Shown here: piece after piece, positions 34,851-45,417 of the stretch
Position numbering within the stretch: position 1 is the stretch's first letter
Layout of the letters: each line of letters opens with the position of its first letter
Origin: Trichostrongylus colubriformis
Taxonomy: Eukaryota > Nematoda > Chromadorea > Rhabditida > Trichostrongylidae
NCBI GenBank assembly: GCA_963978905.1
Contig: OZ022256.1
Location: 38,178,001 to 38,242,000, forward strand
Direction of reading: 5' to 3'
DNA length: 64,000 bases
Notes under the pieces: generated by a model
The model's input: the letters and a program-made list of their open reading frames with translations, nothing else
Databases searched by the model: none
What the model was told of the DNA's origin: nothing
Translations under genes and position numbers: made by a program

Positions 34851-35995
34851 CAAGGGAGGGTCATCAGGTCAGTCCGGCCTTTTGCGATGGGATGTATACC
34901 ACTGTACTCGTCTTGGGACGAGAAACTCAAATCTGCCTTCCAAATTTGCGAAACGATTCTGTGAGCAAAGTTATGAAGGGTAGTCTCCCGACATGGTCGA
35001 CTCTCTCTCTCGCATGTTCGCATGAGTGGACGTGGAATGCTGGCACAGCAAGGTGAGTTGTGGTGTACTGGATACGATGGTTGTTTTACAGGAGATGGGT
35101 CGCAGGTTCGGATCCTTTGTGCGACTGCTCTTTTGCTTTTTCTCCCTTCAGCTCATATGAACCCAGAAAGTGCACATCACCAAAAACGATACTCCCTTGT
35201 GATACACTTGCCAGTCTACGGCACTCGGCGTCCTCTGGACTCCATGATGGGTCTTCCTCATCTTCTTCGAAGCATGGCTCCTCGTCAGACTCAATTATTG
35301 CGTTGTCGAGTGCAGCTTCTCGCAAAATAAACGAGAACTTTTCGATAACTTTTTGTTCCTTCCGAGAAGGCAGACGTCTCACTTCACAGGAACCGAAGTC
35401 CTTCAACAAGTACGTCAACACTAGCTTTGGGCAGAACATTGGGATTGAGTATGAGAGAAACTACTGTTTTTCCCTGCTAGACAACGCTACGTCACCTTAT
35501 ACCACATACTTATCTGTACAACTGTACGCTCTGTTCAAGTCTACAGGATATAACGTACCACATGCCCTCTATAAATGAAAGTCTTGAAAAAATGCATAAA
35601 TCAGGAAACGTGAAGTTTTGTCCCCTCTTGATGTTGAATGAAGAGGTAAACCTTTCAAATACTTACTAATACGCACTTTCTGGGTTCATATGAGCTGAAG
35701 GGAGAAAAAGCAAAAGAGCAGTCGCACAAAGGATCCGAACCTGCGACCCATCTCCTGTGAAACAACCATCGTATCCACTACACCACAACTCACCTTGTTG
35801 TGCCAACATTCCACGTCCACTCATGCGAACATGCGAGAGAGAGAGTCGACCATGTCGGGAGACTACCCTTCATAACTTTGCTCACAGAATCGTTTCGCAA
35901 ATTTGGAAGGCAGATTTGAGTTTCTCGTCCCAAGACGAGTGCAGTGGTATACATCCCATCGCAAAAGGCCGGACTGACCTGATGACCCTCCCTTG
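34851..35995. mobile_element. 1.15-kb element with 323-bp terminal inverted repeats, TTA flanks
   Basis: Arms 34851-35173 and 35673-35995 are near-perfect inverses, starting CAAGGGAGGGTCATCAGG. TTA stands immediately outside both ends (34848-34850 and 35996-35998); a 3-bp TTA/TAA duplication is what PIF/Harbinger-type elements make. The central 500 bp holds a 117-codon minus ORF (acidic middle DEEPCFEEDEEDPSW) of unknown origin. Each arm also carries tRNA-like A and B boxes. No transposase, so it depends on another element. Confidence 0.88.
35046..35120 (+). other. tRNA-like sequence with A and B boxes (mirror copy at 35726-35800)
   Basis: TGGTGTACTGG (35061-35071) and GGTTCGGATCC (35105-35115) fit the internal RNA polymerase III A and B boxes, 33 bases apart. 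The text GTGGTGTACTGGATACG resembles an arginine-type tRNA start. The anticodon arm does not fold, so this is not a working tRNA gene. The same stretch also has intron-like edges (AAG/GTGAGT and TTTTACAG), a competing reading. Confidence 0.4.
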
Positions 35996-37025
35996 TTAGT
36001 CTTGTTAAGCTTTCTCAATTCTCTCAGCCTCAATCTTTCCGCTAGAGGAAGAGAAGGTCGAATGTATATGCCACGAGCAGGAAAATTCCTTAACAATGAC
36101 GCACGAGATAGAATTTGTCTTTGGAAAAAAGAGGGTGGGAGAACAACCTTAATCAAACGAGAGTAGTGAGCACTAGGCTTACCCATCCTATAGAAAGTCA
36201 CTGGAGCACATTCAACATCAAGAAACTGGAAGAATCTTAATACAATCGAAAAGATGGGAGATTTCCTGGGTACTATCGGGACTGGTAATCTCATTAATGC
36301 CTTCAATCACAATTGACCTAGACATCTCACTTTCCTCACAACATTCTCGCTTAATCTTCAGAGTGTGAGAGTAAGAAGCATTTGAATCTGTGGTTAGTGG
36401 AGCACTAGACCTATGGTTAGCCATAGCTTGTTTGAGAGAATTTATCTCATGTTTCAATCTCTCATTCTCAGAAACCTCTGCCTCCATCGTCCCTCTAGAA
36501 GACGATTGCGGCGCTGTAGATCCTCCATTTCTGAAGCCTTCTTCAAAAGGTGTCCAATGATAGTCTCGAGGTGGGGTGGCATAGCACTATCGGAATTGAG
36601 TAGATCAATTGCATCGATAAGTTCAGCACCTCCCTCGAGGTAGAGGTTGGCGGCTTCCTTTTGGGTCGCCATTCCTTAACAGAGAAACGAGCAAGTGGGG
36701 TGTCCATGTCAACTGAGGGCAAAAGACAGGACCGTTGTAGGTGGCAAATTTACAAACAAGAGAGTCCCTGCCACCGGAAATCAATGGTATGCTAGTCGCA
36801 CACGAAGAATTCTGCACAAACAACTTGTCCACGGAAAACTGACCGGTTTAGGTGGCTTCCGAATCCAAAAATACGACCCTCGCCACAAGGGTGCTTGCAC
36901 AGTGAAATTTTAGAACAGTTGTAGAAGAATATACCAATGTAGATAGGGCGATATAGAACGACCCGAATAAGAGAGACGACGACAGGGATCAATAGCCAGG
37001 ACGAAACAGAGAACCGACACACCGT

Positions 37026-37132
37026 GAGCCCATGCGATCTTTTTCGCGTGAAATTTTACATGCTGCCCTTACTGAACAAATACAACTATGTAAGTAGCAG
37101 AGATCACATTTTTCCCAGCACGATTCCCTTAA
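37026..37132 (+). repeat. TTAA-family MITE, right-arm fragment
   Basis: TTTTTCGCGTGAAATTTTACATGC through CCCAGCACGATTCCCTTAA matches the right arm of 18749-19181, including the terminal TTAA. Confidence 0.8.
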
Positions 37133-37339
37133 CTTCCTTACCCTTCCTATATACTCAGTTTATCACTCCTGCTGCCACTTTTGTAGTATGCAGAAGTGAA
37201 GAAAGTTCCAGTTGCGTTTGCATATATGTAGATATGGTTTCGATGACCTGTTGTACAAGAAAAAAGTTCTAGCTTTTCGTTCTGAGCTGCGCGTGGTACA
37301 TGTTAATGTGAGAACGTGGATTCCTATTTTTCCCTACAG

Positions 37340-37812
37340 TTGCATTTGACCGCGAATATCGTCCAAAGCCTGACTCCCACAATGGATATCTCTGTACGAC
37401 TTACCTAGAGGGCGAGAAATGGAAACGAGGGCTAGTAAGAACAGCTCACAAGGTTTGCAACGATAAAGTTGTCTCAGCATTTGTAAGACTCTTTTTATTC
37501 GCTCTATTCACCTCTTCTTCCCCGCTGTCTCAGCACAGCCTTGGCGTTTTCATCTACGACCCCTTTCTTCCGAAGTATAGAATATAACTCGCCGCCTTAG
37601 AATTCCTCTACTAACGCTCAAACATGTGGTCATTTTTTATGTAAAAGATCTCCTTATAGAATAATTGTCAAGGACAAAAGCCAAAGTGTAAGTCACTGTC
37701 TTTTTTTCAGAATGCTCCACGCATACGACTTGCTTCCGCCGATGCATACATTTTTCGAGGCTTTCGATTGATTCGATTATTCGTGAGACAGCTAACTTAT
37801 TTGATCGCTTGA
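37340..37812 (+). CDS. two exons of a gene, unknown product
   Basis: Exon 37340-37482 follows TTTTTCCCTACAG and reads AFDREYRPKPDSHNGYLCTT, then LEGEKWKRGLVRTAHKVC, ending TTT/GTAAGA. Exon 37711-37812 follows TCTTTTTTTCAG, opens in the matching phase 0 with NAPRIRLASADAYIFRGF and runs to TGA; a donor TTC/GTGAGA at 37782 could extend the gene further. The 228-bp intron has good signals. An upstream exon must exist because there is no ATG. Not recognised; two cysteines and no membrane segment are visible. Confidence 0.6.
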
Positions 37813-38536
37813 GCTCTTCGAAAATATACGGTGGCTATACGACTGGGGAGATTGCATGGCTCAGATCTCTGAAGATGTGTCGTCCCTTTACCGGCGCACG
37901 TGCATTTAGCAGCTGTTCTAGCCCACTCTTCGTAACCATTTCGAGATGTTGCTTGAAGCTCATTTGTCCGTTCTTGAAATGGTCAGAATGTAGGGAAAAC
38001 ATCGTTTTTTGACGTGGGCCGTATGAATTTTCACGCTCGCCCTTGAAACGTCAGCGTTATCGCTCCTCAGGGATTGGGCATAAGGGAGTGTGTTCGAACG
38101 TCTGCATTCCCTCCGCATTCAATGCAACAACTCTTCCTTAACACCTTTTCTTCTGGTTCTATCTTCATTACAGCATGATTGATTTTCTTTTTCATAATGA
38201 GATGAGAATTGATGGGTTACGTAGAGTGGGTAACACTGTTTATTACATGATGTATTGTAAGTCTATTCTCGACAGTACAACTTGACCCACCTCACGTATA
38301 TCCTTATTTACTTGCAAACCCATACTGCTTTCGAAACATTCATCGATCTAAATTGAAGTGATATCAGTAAGTGTATGGTCCTCCACATGCTAGCACTTCT
38401 CCTTACGTTGCCCATCTGCTGCAGTTCCGTCTGACACAATCTGTTGTTAGAAAAGTGACCTTCCACAAGCACTACAAAATTTCATGCTCAATAGCTATTC
38501 TGAAAACATCTCGAAACGCAAAACGCAGCAGTTGTG
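37813..38536. other. no supported gene
   Basis: Short ORFs only. This could contain further exons of the upstream gene that I cannot identify. Confidence 0.3.
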
Positions 38537-38758
38537 CTAATCCGGCTTCTCATAAAGGTTGAATATGGTTAGTGTGAAGGGAAGTTGGAGGCTCAGAGAG
38601 ACGGTGTGCTCCTTGACGAGAAGAAATGAACCAGAAGACTCGTCCACTGATTCGAGCTCTTCTGTTCCCCATAGCTCGCACCCATTGAATCGCGCGTCAC
38701 ACGCGGCCACGCTGGTTTTCTGTTTTGGTGGGACACAACTACGCTCTGACGATACCAT
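38537..38758 (-). CDS. small single-exon ORF preceded by an acceptor (73 aa)
   Basis: On the minus strand CAGTTTTCAG lies one base before ATG (38758), as expected for a trans-spliced message. The 73-codon frame reads MVSSERSCVPPKQKTSVAAC, then an acidic stretch EELESVDESSG, and ends NLYEKPD at a TAG. The plus strand is also open across the region, which lowers confidence. No family recognised. Confidence 0.4.
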   Translation of the reverse strand: MVSSERSCVPPKQKTSVAACDARFNGCELWGTEELESVDESSGSFLLVKEHTVSLSLQLPFTLTIFNLYEKPD

Positions 38759-39567
38759 GCTGAAAACTGATATCGCAGACCAACCTCTGCACTCCTCGAA
38801 AATTCACCTCCTATCTCTTAGCTGCCACATGCAGAAATAGCATCGACAACAGCTCCACTGCAGCGCAGCTTGGAGTACATGTCCCACGGGTAGCATCACC
38901 GTGGAATTATAGAGGTTTTGGGAGCCTCATTTTACTATTCTCTCCCTTCTTTAGCATGTGGAATCAACTGAGCGTCGAGAACTTGCCTTGTGTTAAGATT
39001 GCAGCTTCCGGCTTCGGAGAACTGGTGCCTGCGAAGCACTAGGTCAACATTAGAGACGTGGTCCTTGCATTTTAGCTGATTTTGACACCTTCTACATTAT
39101 CTGTTAAATGAAAATACGAAGGTGGCACGGGTGCTTAGAGCGGGGACAGAATCAGTCTTCATCCTCAAAGGGGAGGGGACAGGGAAGAGCGGGAACTTGC
39201 AAAGGAAGCATGTCATTAGGAACTAATGCTATTATTAAGAGCTGAGCTCTGTCAACCCCACGGCAGATATGTGCATTAAGAAAGTATGACCGTACTTTTC
39301 CCCCACTTGGTGAAAGTGAAAAACAACTGGGATTTCCTGTAAGTTGTTCAACAATTTTTATGCTGAAGGGGTACACGGTCTTCAAATGCTGAGCCTGAAC
39401 GACTTTAACTGATGACGGTTTTGTCTGAGTTACGAAAAAGCCACTGCTGAAGTGGTGATGACAGCGCTGAATTGATGAGTTGTTCGTTTCAACGACTTCC
39501 GAGGCTTTGTAGCTTTCATTCAAATGACATAAGTATGATCTAGTTGTAAGGGCGGAGGTGATGTAGT
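38759..39567. other. no confident gene; long minus ORF noted
   Basis: The minus ORF 39152-39727 is 191 codons, the longest non-transposon frame in the window. However, its first 55 codons lie in the R3 repeat and the rest shows no domain, signal peptide or splice site. I treat it as unproven. Confidence 0.3.
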
Positions 39568-39735
39568 GACAAGTGGCGCACCCGTCACTCTCATGGCGCA
39601 GGATCAAGTCCCGCATCAACGCCCGCACAGGCCAACCAAGCCTACATCCCTCCGTGGTCGGCAAATTGGTACCAGACTCGTCTGGGAGGGTAAAAGCAGT
39701 GACTTGTACATTGGCTGGCCACCGCAAGTCATTGT
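39568..39735 (+). repeat. R3 dispersed repeat, second copy
   Basis: Partner of 10355-10518, here uninterrupted: GTCTGGGAGGGTAAAAGCAG and TGGCCACCGCAAGTCATTGT. It probably extends beyond these limits. Confidence 0.6.
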
Positions 39736-40624
39736 AAAGGCCACATCACATTCCTTCAGAATTCGCAAGGTTTTCTTGTAGAGTGCCGTTGTCGAGCTGA
39801 TCCCCCATAAGAGTAGCGTGGTCTTCATAATTTGTGTAGCAATTATTGCCCAAAATTATGAGTACTACCTAAGGGAGAGATTAAAAGGATCATCTGCCAT
39901 ACATTTCCCGCATACGGACGTGTTCGATCGCCTTAAAAACACGCAATGGAGGTTCTCCACAGTCTCAGAGCCTTTGAAATGTGCACTACGCTTTCGAAAT
40001 CATTTACGTCGAGCTACCAATATTATTACATTATAACGGCTTGATCTTTCGCGTTGCCGGAAGTACTGTGGTGGAATCGCCAACCTTAAAAAACCCTTGA
40101 TCTCCGGCATACATGGGACAGACTTATATGAACACTGAGGTCGGCATGCTAGAAGAAAATAACGCAGATCACTAAAGTCGTTTTGACAGCATTTGAATTG
40201 CCCTCCCAATTGGGTGATCTAATAAATTAAACTTCTTCCTTCAGCCGGCATCGCTTATTGTGCCAGAGAAGCCTGGTTCAAGCGTCTCCCTTAATTGCTG
40301 TAGTACAAAGGTTAGAAGTCTTCCCAGTGTTTTCATCAACGAGAAACAACAGCGACCTAAGTCACCGCATGTCAAGACATTTGCATATATTAGAAACTTT
40401 TTATTCAATTCTGTGCCTATAAGGAGGTGAGGCGCTGAGTAACGGAGAAATGCCCCAAATGACTGACTTGTCAGCAACCAGTAATTCACGCATCTCTGAC
40501 GAGTTCATTACTCGCTCAACTCTTTAGGCCTCTCCGTAATTAGGGAAGAGGATTCAGGCTTGGAGGGTGAGGGGCTTTCTTTGAAGTGGCCCTCTGGTCA
40601 ACCCTTCCCCAAATGAAATGTTCC

Positions 40625-40985
40625 ATATTGCATGAGCCATGAACTACGAGTAGCCAAGTGAGGGCGTGGCAGGTTTTCACCGTTGCATTGTTTGGCTATC
40701 TTTGATTCCTACGTTGGTAATCAATGGTAGTGTTTACGGAAGCATCCAGATTTCGACTCCCTCGGGTCTTTTTATCTTGATTGTGCAATGTTGCCTGTGA
40801 CCTTCGCTGAAAGAATTTTTTCTTTGACTTCTTAGAATTAACTGAATTTCCTTTCCTTCGGTAATAACGCCCAGTTTGTGACATTTCTACCACATCTCGT
40901 TCTAGAACACCTCATCTTCATTTTTTCCAGCTCAGATTTGATGTTGTTTAGACATGTCATAACTATATGTTCATCGGTTTGAAAC
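40625..40985 (+). repeat. R4 dispersed repeat, copy 1
   Basis: Aligns with 48140-48540. Shared text includes AATGGT.GTGTTTA, TTCGACTCCCTCGG, CTTTTTATCTTGATTG and TTAGACATGTCATAACTATATG. No coding motif. Confidence 0.7.
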
Positions 40986-41385
40986 GCATTATTGCACTTT
41001 GTCGACAATCAACCTCGAATGATTGTCACGCCCCACTTCGCCATTTTTAATTTATGGCACATAGTCACAGCATAGTGTTGTCTTGATGATTAGGTAAATT
41101 CATGGCACGTAGCGCACTACCAGAAAGGTGTACAAGCCTCGTATTAGGGATCCACATTCTCTTCTCGCGTAATGCAAAGCCTTTTCATGTTGCCCTTGCC
41201 GCTGCCGTTCTCAGAGTTACGTACGACTACTTCCGGTACCATCTCAGCTGAATGTGAATGGTATCCCAGAAATCGGAGGCCTCTATAATAAGGGAATGAT
41301 GAAAACCTTTGCTAGAATCATTCTGTGTGTGGTGGATTAACACGGCATGTCTCTTGCCATTATGCGATCTCGTCATCCTACTATA

Positions 41386-42955
41386 CACTGCGGTGCATAA
41401 TGATAAAGCCACTCATGAATTGTTTCAAAAGTATCATAGCAAGATGTTTCTTGGAAACTTCTCAGGTATAGATTGTAGCAAATTTGATCGCGCATTCACA
41501 CATTGATACCGAACTTGAGCTCGAAATAACTGAACAAATTCATCTTCATTTTTTCAAAAAATGTCGCTTTTGCGGTGGTGCAAAATGATAAAGCCAGTAA
41601 GGAATTTCAACAACTCGTAAACAACGAAAGGGCAATACCCTACTCTAATAATCTGTTGGCCTTCCTTCTCTCCGAATAACCTGAAAAATCCGATTGTCTG
41701 GACTCATGTAAAGATTATTAATGAGATCTTGGTCCACTTGGTGCCCCGCGTGGATTATAGCCTCTTTGAGCTCCTTAGCTCCTTGGAATTCCCTGTTATC
41801 TGCGTAAATTCGTCGCACCATGAAGCCCCACACATTTTCCATCGGATTAAGGTCTGGGCTATTTGCCGGCCAGGGCAGGAGCCTTATTCGATGACGGCTG
41901 GACCATGCACTTGTGCTCTGGCTGACGTGGATTGGTGCGTTATCTTACCCAAAAACAAGATTTCGGCTCCGATTTTCACGCTGGAAGAAAGAAGAGCACT
42001 GCGCGTTACCACTTGATAAACGGCAAGACTCACCTTTCTAGGAACGAACCAGAACTTTAGACGTTTCTTCAATGCGGCCCATACCATTACGGCCCCTTCT
42101 TTGAAATCTCTTGAGAATCGAAGCATGTGCTTTCTCAAAATACCGTTTGCCATCTGATTCGTCGCAGTTGAACTTTCTTTATTAGAAAAAACAATCTGGA
42201 AAGGAAAAACATTATAAGAAAGCAAGAGGGACTTTACGACCTAATACCCTACCTTACTCCAGTCCACTCGGCTGCATGTTTTGGCGAATTGCACTCGATT
42301 TTTGCGGTGTTCTCGTGTCATGAATGGTGCTTTTCTCATTTTCTGTCGCGAGATAAACTTGCATTTTTTTAGAACCCGCAAAACAGTTATTTTTGAGACG
42401 TTTAGCTCCAAAGAAGACCTGATATCCGAGCTCGACTTGGTGGAATTCGATGCTTTTCTGAGAATACGGCGCCTATCCTTCTCGTAAAGTGAAGGAGGTC
42501 GCCCAGAACTCTTCTTAGTTCCATTTGTTGCAGGATCCTTGAGGAAGTTGTCGACGACTGTGTGGCTGCGGTCCAATTCTTGCGCAATATGACGATTTGA
42601 CAATCTAAGCGCTTTTTTTGCGACAACTTGGCCTTTTTCAGAATTGTATAAGGGTTTTCCTTTTCCCATTACCTGAAAAAGAAAGACATTACAGCAGCAA
42701 AACGTTTCATCAAATAAAGATGAGAAGCGACGGAAAAACTTAGGGTGGCTTTATCATTTTGCACCATCGCAAAAGCTGCATTTTTTGAAAAATTAAGATA
42801 AAATTTTTCCTTGATTTTGGTCTGGAACTTAGTTTCGATGTACGAATGCGCGATCAAATTTGCTACAATCTGTACATGAGAAGTTTCCAAGAAATATCTT
42901 ACTATGATAGTTTTTAAACAATTTATGAGTGGCTTTATCATTATGCACCGCAGTG
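41386..42955 (-). mobile_element. Tc1/Tc3-like transposon with IR/DR ends
   Basis: About 1570 bp, TA on both sides (41384-41385 and 42956-42957). Ends start CACTGCGGTGCATAATGATA, and about 115 bp match as inverted repeats. A second motif, GGTGCAAAATGATAAAGCCA, lies about 180 bp inside the left end and, inverted, at about 42745-42765 on the right. Sequence unrelated to the 1.7-kb element. One spliced transposase gene on the minus strand. Confidence 0.94.
41642..42669 (-). pseudogene. Tc3-like transposase with an intron, nearly intact
   Basis: ATG at 42669 directly follows an acceptor (CTTTTTCAG then GTA), so a 5' UTR intron is likely. Exon 1 (42669-42253) has two helix-turn-helix regions (KALRLSNRHIAQELDRS; GRPPSL hook; SKITVLRVLKKCKF). 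A 57-bp intron (42252-42196, GTAGGG to TTTCCAG) leads into IVFSNKESS. The first catalytic aspartate of SDE is replaced by Asn. A one-base shift near 41940 precedes [10 protein letters not shown] (second aspartate). [10 protein letters not shown] keeps the glutamate with exactly 34 residues between. It ends REGRPTDY at 41642. Inactive because of the Asn and the frameshift. Confidence 0.9.
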
Positions 42956-42998
42956 TATATAATCGGCCAAGTGTGTCTGTTGGTGTGTGTGTGTTTAA

Positions 42999-43334
42999 CC
43001 GGAAATTCATATCTCGCCTCGCAGCAGGACTCTGAATTTTGATAGTGATATGGGGGTGGTAAGGGAACATCAATGGTGAGGGAACGGGACTGATAGCAGC
43101 TGATAAGGACTGATAAGGAGTCTAGAAAGGCGAATGCGGGAAATTGATATCTCGCGTCGCAGCAAAGCTGGGACTTCAAATTTTCGAAGTGATATGGAAG
43201 GTGGTTAGGTGACATCAGTGGTGAGGGAAAGGAAGTGATAGCAACTGATAAGGGATGACAAGGAGCCTTGGAAGGCGAATGGCGGAAAATTGATGTCTCC
43301 CGTCGCAGCAAAGATGGGATCCTGAAATTTCCAT
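42999..43334 (+). repeat. degenerate tandem repeat, about 140-bp period, 2.5 copies
   Basis: Units begin GGAAATTCATATCTCGCCTCGCAGCA, GGGAAATTGATATCTCGCGTCGCAGCA and GGAAAATTGATGTCTCCCGTCGCAGCA. Each continues with GTGATATGG..GGTGGT and ATCA.TGGTGAGGGAA. The 232-codon minus ORF across this stretch is a by-product. Confidence 0.85.
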
Positions 43335-43580
43335 ACCAGTTGGGCTGGCGCACACTACTGGCGCGCCCCACATGAAAGCATGCAAAATGACTCGATCGAT
43401 ATCGACTGATGCGGAAGGACGAGGTTGAGGAGAGGGATTTTGTTTCCTTTTCCTGTTTTTGCGAATTTCCTGTTCCTGCGAACCGTTCGAATGATGATAC
43501 TGATCGACTGATATCGATAAAACCCATTTAGCATGCTTTCATGAATGACGCGCGCAGTAGTGTGCGCCCGCCCAACTGGT
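43335..43580. mobile_element. 246-bp fold-back element
   Basis: Arms 43335-43384 and 43531-43580: ACCAGTTGGGCTGGCGCACACTACTG faces CAGTAGTGTGCGCCCGCCCAACTGGT. The inner arm TGAAAGCATGC is also mirrored. It sits directly after the tandem repeat. No ORF. Confidence 0.85.
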
Positions 43581-43636
43581 TGACTCAGAATGTGTAGCAA
43601 GCAGGATTTGCCTATCTCATTAATCAACTCACCATG

Positions 43637-43665
43637 TTTTCTTATTTATTTATTTATTTATTTAT
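43637..43665 (+). repeat. TTTA microsatellite
   Basis: About six copies of TTTA (CTTATTTATTTATTTATTTATTTATG). Confidence 0.9.
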
Positions 43666-43857
43666 GCGTGCATGAGACGCGCCCGAACAATAACAGAAAA
43701 AGTTATCCACTGTAGCTAGTCGAGAGGACGGTAGAAAAAACCCTACAACCCTCACGAAAATATCTAAACCTAGGGTGAAAGGGAAACCACAAACTACTAT
43801 ACATGCCGAAAAGCAAAAAAAAAGTAAATGAGTTACTCAGGACAAAAAATATATCTA

Positions 43858-44892
43858 TTGGGTCATTCCATAAGTAATGTCGTTTTTTTTCCAGCGTAAA
43901 TTTTTCCTATGAAATTACAAGTTTTCGCAGCATGTCATATATTTTTCGAAAGAGGTTTTCCTGCTCTACAAAATGACATGTTTAGTTTTCGAGTTCGTCA
44001 GAATGGGGCCGACATTTAGGCTGGCGAAGAGGTAGGTCCAGCCAACAAAAATTGACCAAACCGGCAATCAATTGAAACACTATATTTTAATTTAGGAAAA
44101 TCAACCAGTCATGTGTCGCGTACTTAGCCCTGACCTCTTCTACAATTTTCAATATTTAATTGATCAAGAAGTCGTGTCGTTATTTTTCTATAATCTTTTT
44201 TTCGAAAGCACCCACATTTATTCAAAATGAAATTTTTTCTTTCAAACTTTTTGATTAGAGTTGTTTTATGAACCACTTCGAAGGACTTTTTCTGCTCTAT
44301 CGAAAACATCTTTCTAGTTTGTTTTGGCTGCGATTCAAATTGAGTTTTAATACCATGTGATATGGGTCCAGTTGACATTTTTCACAATTTATTTTTTCCA
44401 TGAGAAAGTTAAGGAATCGGTCAGTGGTATTTCCCTGTTCCTAGGCAACACCTATTCTTAACATTCCACCACTCTTTCAACTGATTGGTTGAGAAAATTT
44501 TCTTGCCTACGTTCGAAGAAATTGTCTAAAATCACCGAGTTGTGGCGGAAAAACGAAATGTGGAAAAAGAGCGACGTGACTTTTTAAGCAACCGACTGGT
44601 GGAACTTACAGGAGAGGTCGGGGCTAAGGACGGAACACATGATTGGTCAGATTTCCTCAGGTAAAATATTGTGTTTCAATTGATTGCCGGTTTGGCCAAT
44701 TTTTGTTTGCTGGACCTACCTCTTCGCCGGCCTAAATGTCGGCGCCATTCTAACATACTCAAAAACTAAGTAAAACATTTTGTAGAGCGGGGAATTCTCT
44801 TCCGAATGATATATAATATGCTGCAAAAATTTGTGATTTATGGCAAAAATTTTCGCTTGAAAAAAAACGACACTACTTATGGAATGACCCAA
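43858..44892. mobile_element. 1.0-kb MITE with about 245-bp terminal inverted repeats (GGGTCATTCC family)
   Basis: Starts TTGGGTCATTCCATAAGTAA and ends with the inverse, TA on both sides (43856-43857 and 44893-44894), which fits the Tc1/mariner superfamily. Each arm contains a TTTTCGAAAGAG..TTTTC.TGCTCTACAAAA hairpin motif, and a third copy lies near 44276. An 84-codon minus ORF (44124-44378) has no transposase motif. Confidence 0.88.
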
Positions 44893-44894
44893 TA

Positions 44895-45417
44895 TTTTAT
44901 CACTGCGAGCTTGGAGTGAGCCGCGAGTGGCAAGTGGTGCCGAGTCATTCACCTACACCAGTTACTCTTGAACAATTATATGGATTACAACGAGAATCTC
45001 CTCAATAAACCAAATGAAGTAGAATTGTAATAGGCCGTTTATACATATTTACAGCTGACTGTTTAGCCATGATTAATTACAACTTATTTCGAAAGAAAGT
45101 CACGTTATTGTCAGCATTCAGTTTCACTCTGAGCTTGACTATGAGTATGATAAGCAGGAGCATAGGTGGTCTTTTAAAGCTCTTGGTAAAAGCGTGTTTT
45201 TCCTGAGAATTTCACTTTAACTTCATATTAATTGAAGTATTATCTGAAGTAGTAGTATATTTGAAGTATCGAAGTAGTATTTGAAGTAACTTCATATTAT
45301 TATTATTTGAGTTATAGTAAGGATTATTTAAAAGGAGCAGATTCCAAAAATGCTAGTTAGCTTTTGATATTTTTAATTTTTGATGCTGTTTATCGCCGCA
45401 GCTCGCGATGCGAAAGT
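44895..45417. other. no supported gene; simple-sequence patches
   Basis: Contains GAAGTA-rich and ATTATT-rich runs around 45235-45310 and nothing coding. Confidence 0.4.

Larger units (their letters stand above)
34664..36672 (-). pseudogene. ORF1: nucleic-acid-binding protein of the retrotransposon, split by insertion
   Basis: Begins MATQKEAANLYLEGGAELID at 36672 and continues through a coiled-coil-like stretch (ENERLKHEINSLKQAM) after a frame change. It then has an RRM-like part (SRSIVIEGINE) and the conserved tail RLIKVVLPPSFFQRQILSRA with RPSLPLAERLRLRELRKL. The frame is interrupted at 35996 and resumes at 34850, running to the stop near 34630. Removing the insert and one TTA restores an in-frame junction. 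Confidence 0.75.
32290..37020 (-). mobile_element. CR1/Jockey-like non-LTR retrotransposon
   Basis: Reads on the minus strand from about 37 kb (5' UTR) through ORF1 (36672 on), then ORF2 endonuclease and reverse transcriptase, to a short repeat tail near 32290 made of AGCTTGTAGCTT-like units. It is interrupted by another element at 34851-35995. Both ORFs contain frameshifts. A fragment of a TTAA MITE lies at each outer edge. Confidence 0.85.

Noticed and set aside
35060..35578. 172-codon plus ORF and its 117-codon antisense ORF
   Set aside because: Both run from a terminal inverted-repeat arm into the centre of a non-autonomous element; no family match.
39152..39727. 191-codon minus-strand ORF
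   Set aside because: It begins inside a dispersed repeat, has no domain or signal peptide and lacks splice context. Kept only as a note.
42829..43527. 232-codon minus-strand ORF, the longest frame in the window
   Set aside because: It spans a tandem repeat, a fold-back element and a transposon end, and its sequence repeats with the DNA units.
43640..43665. Possible CRISPR-like or regulatory short repeat
   Set aside because: Plain TTTA microsatellite; no spacer structure, and the genome is eukaryotic.
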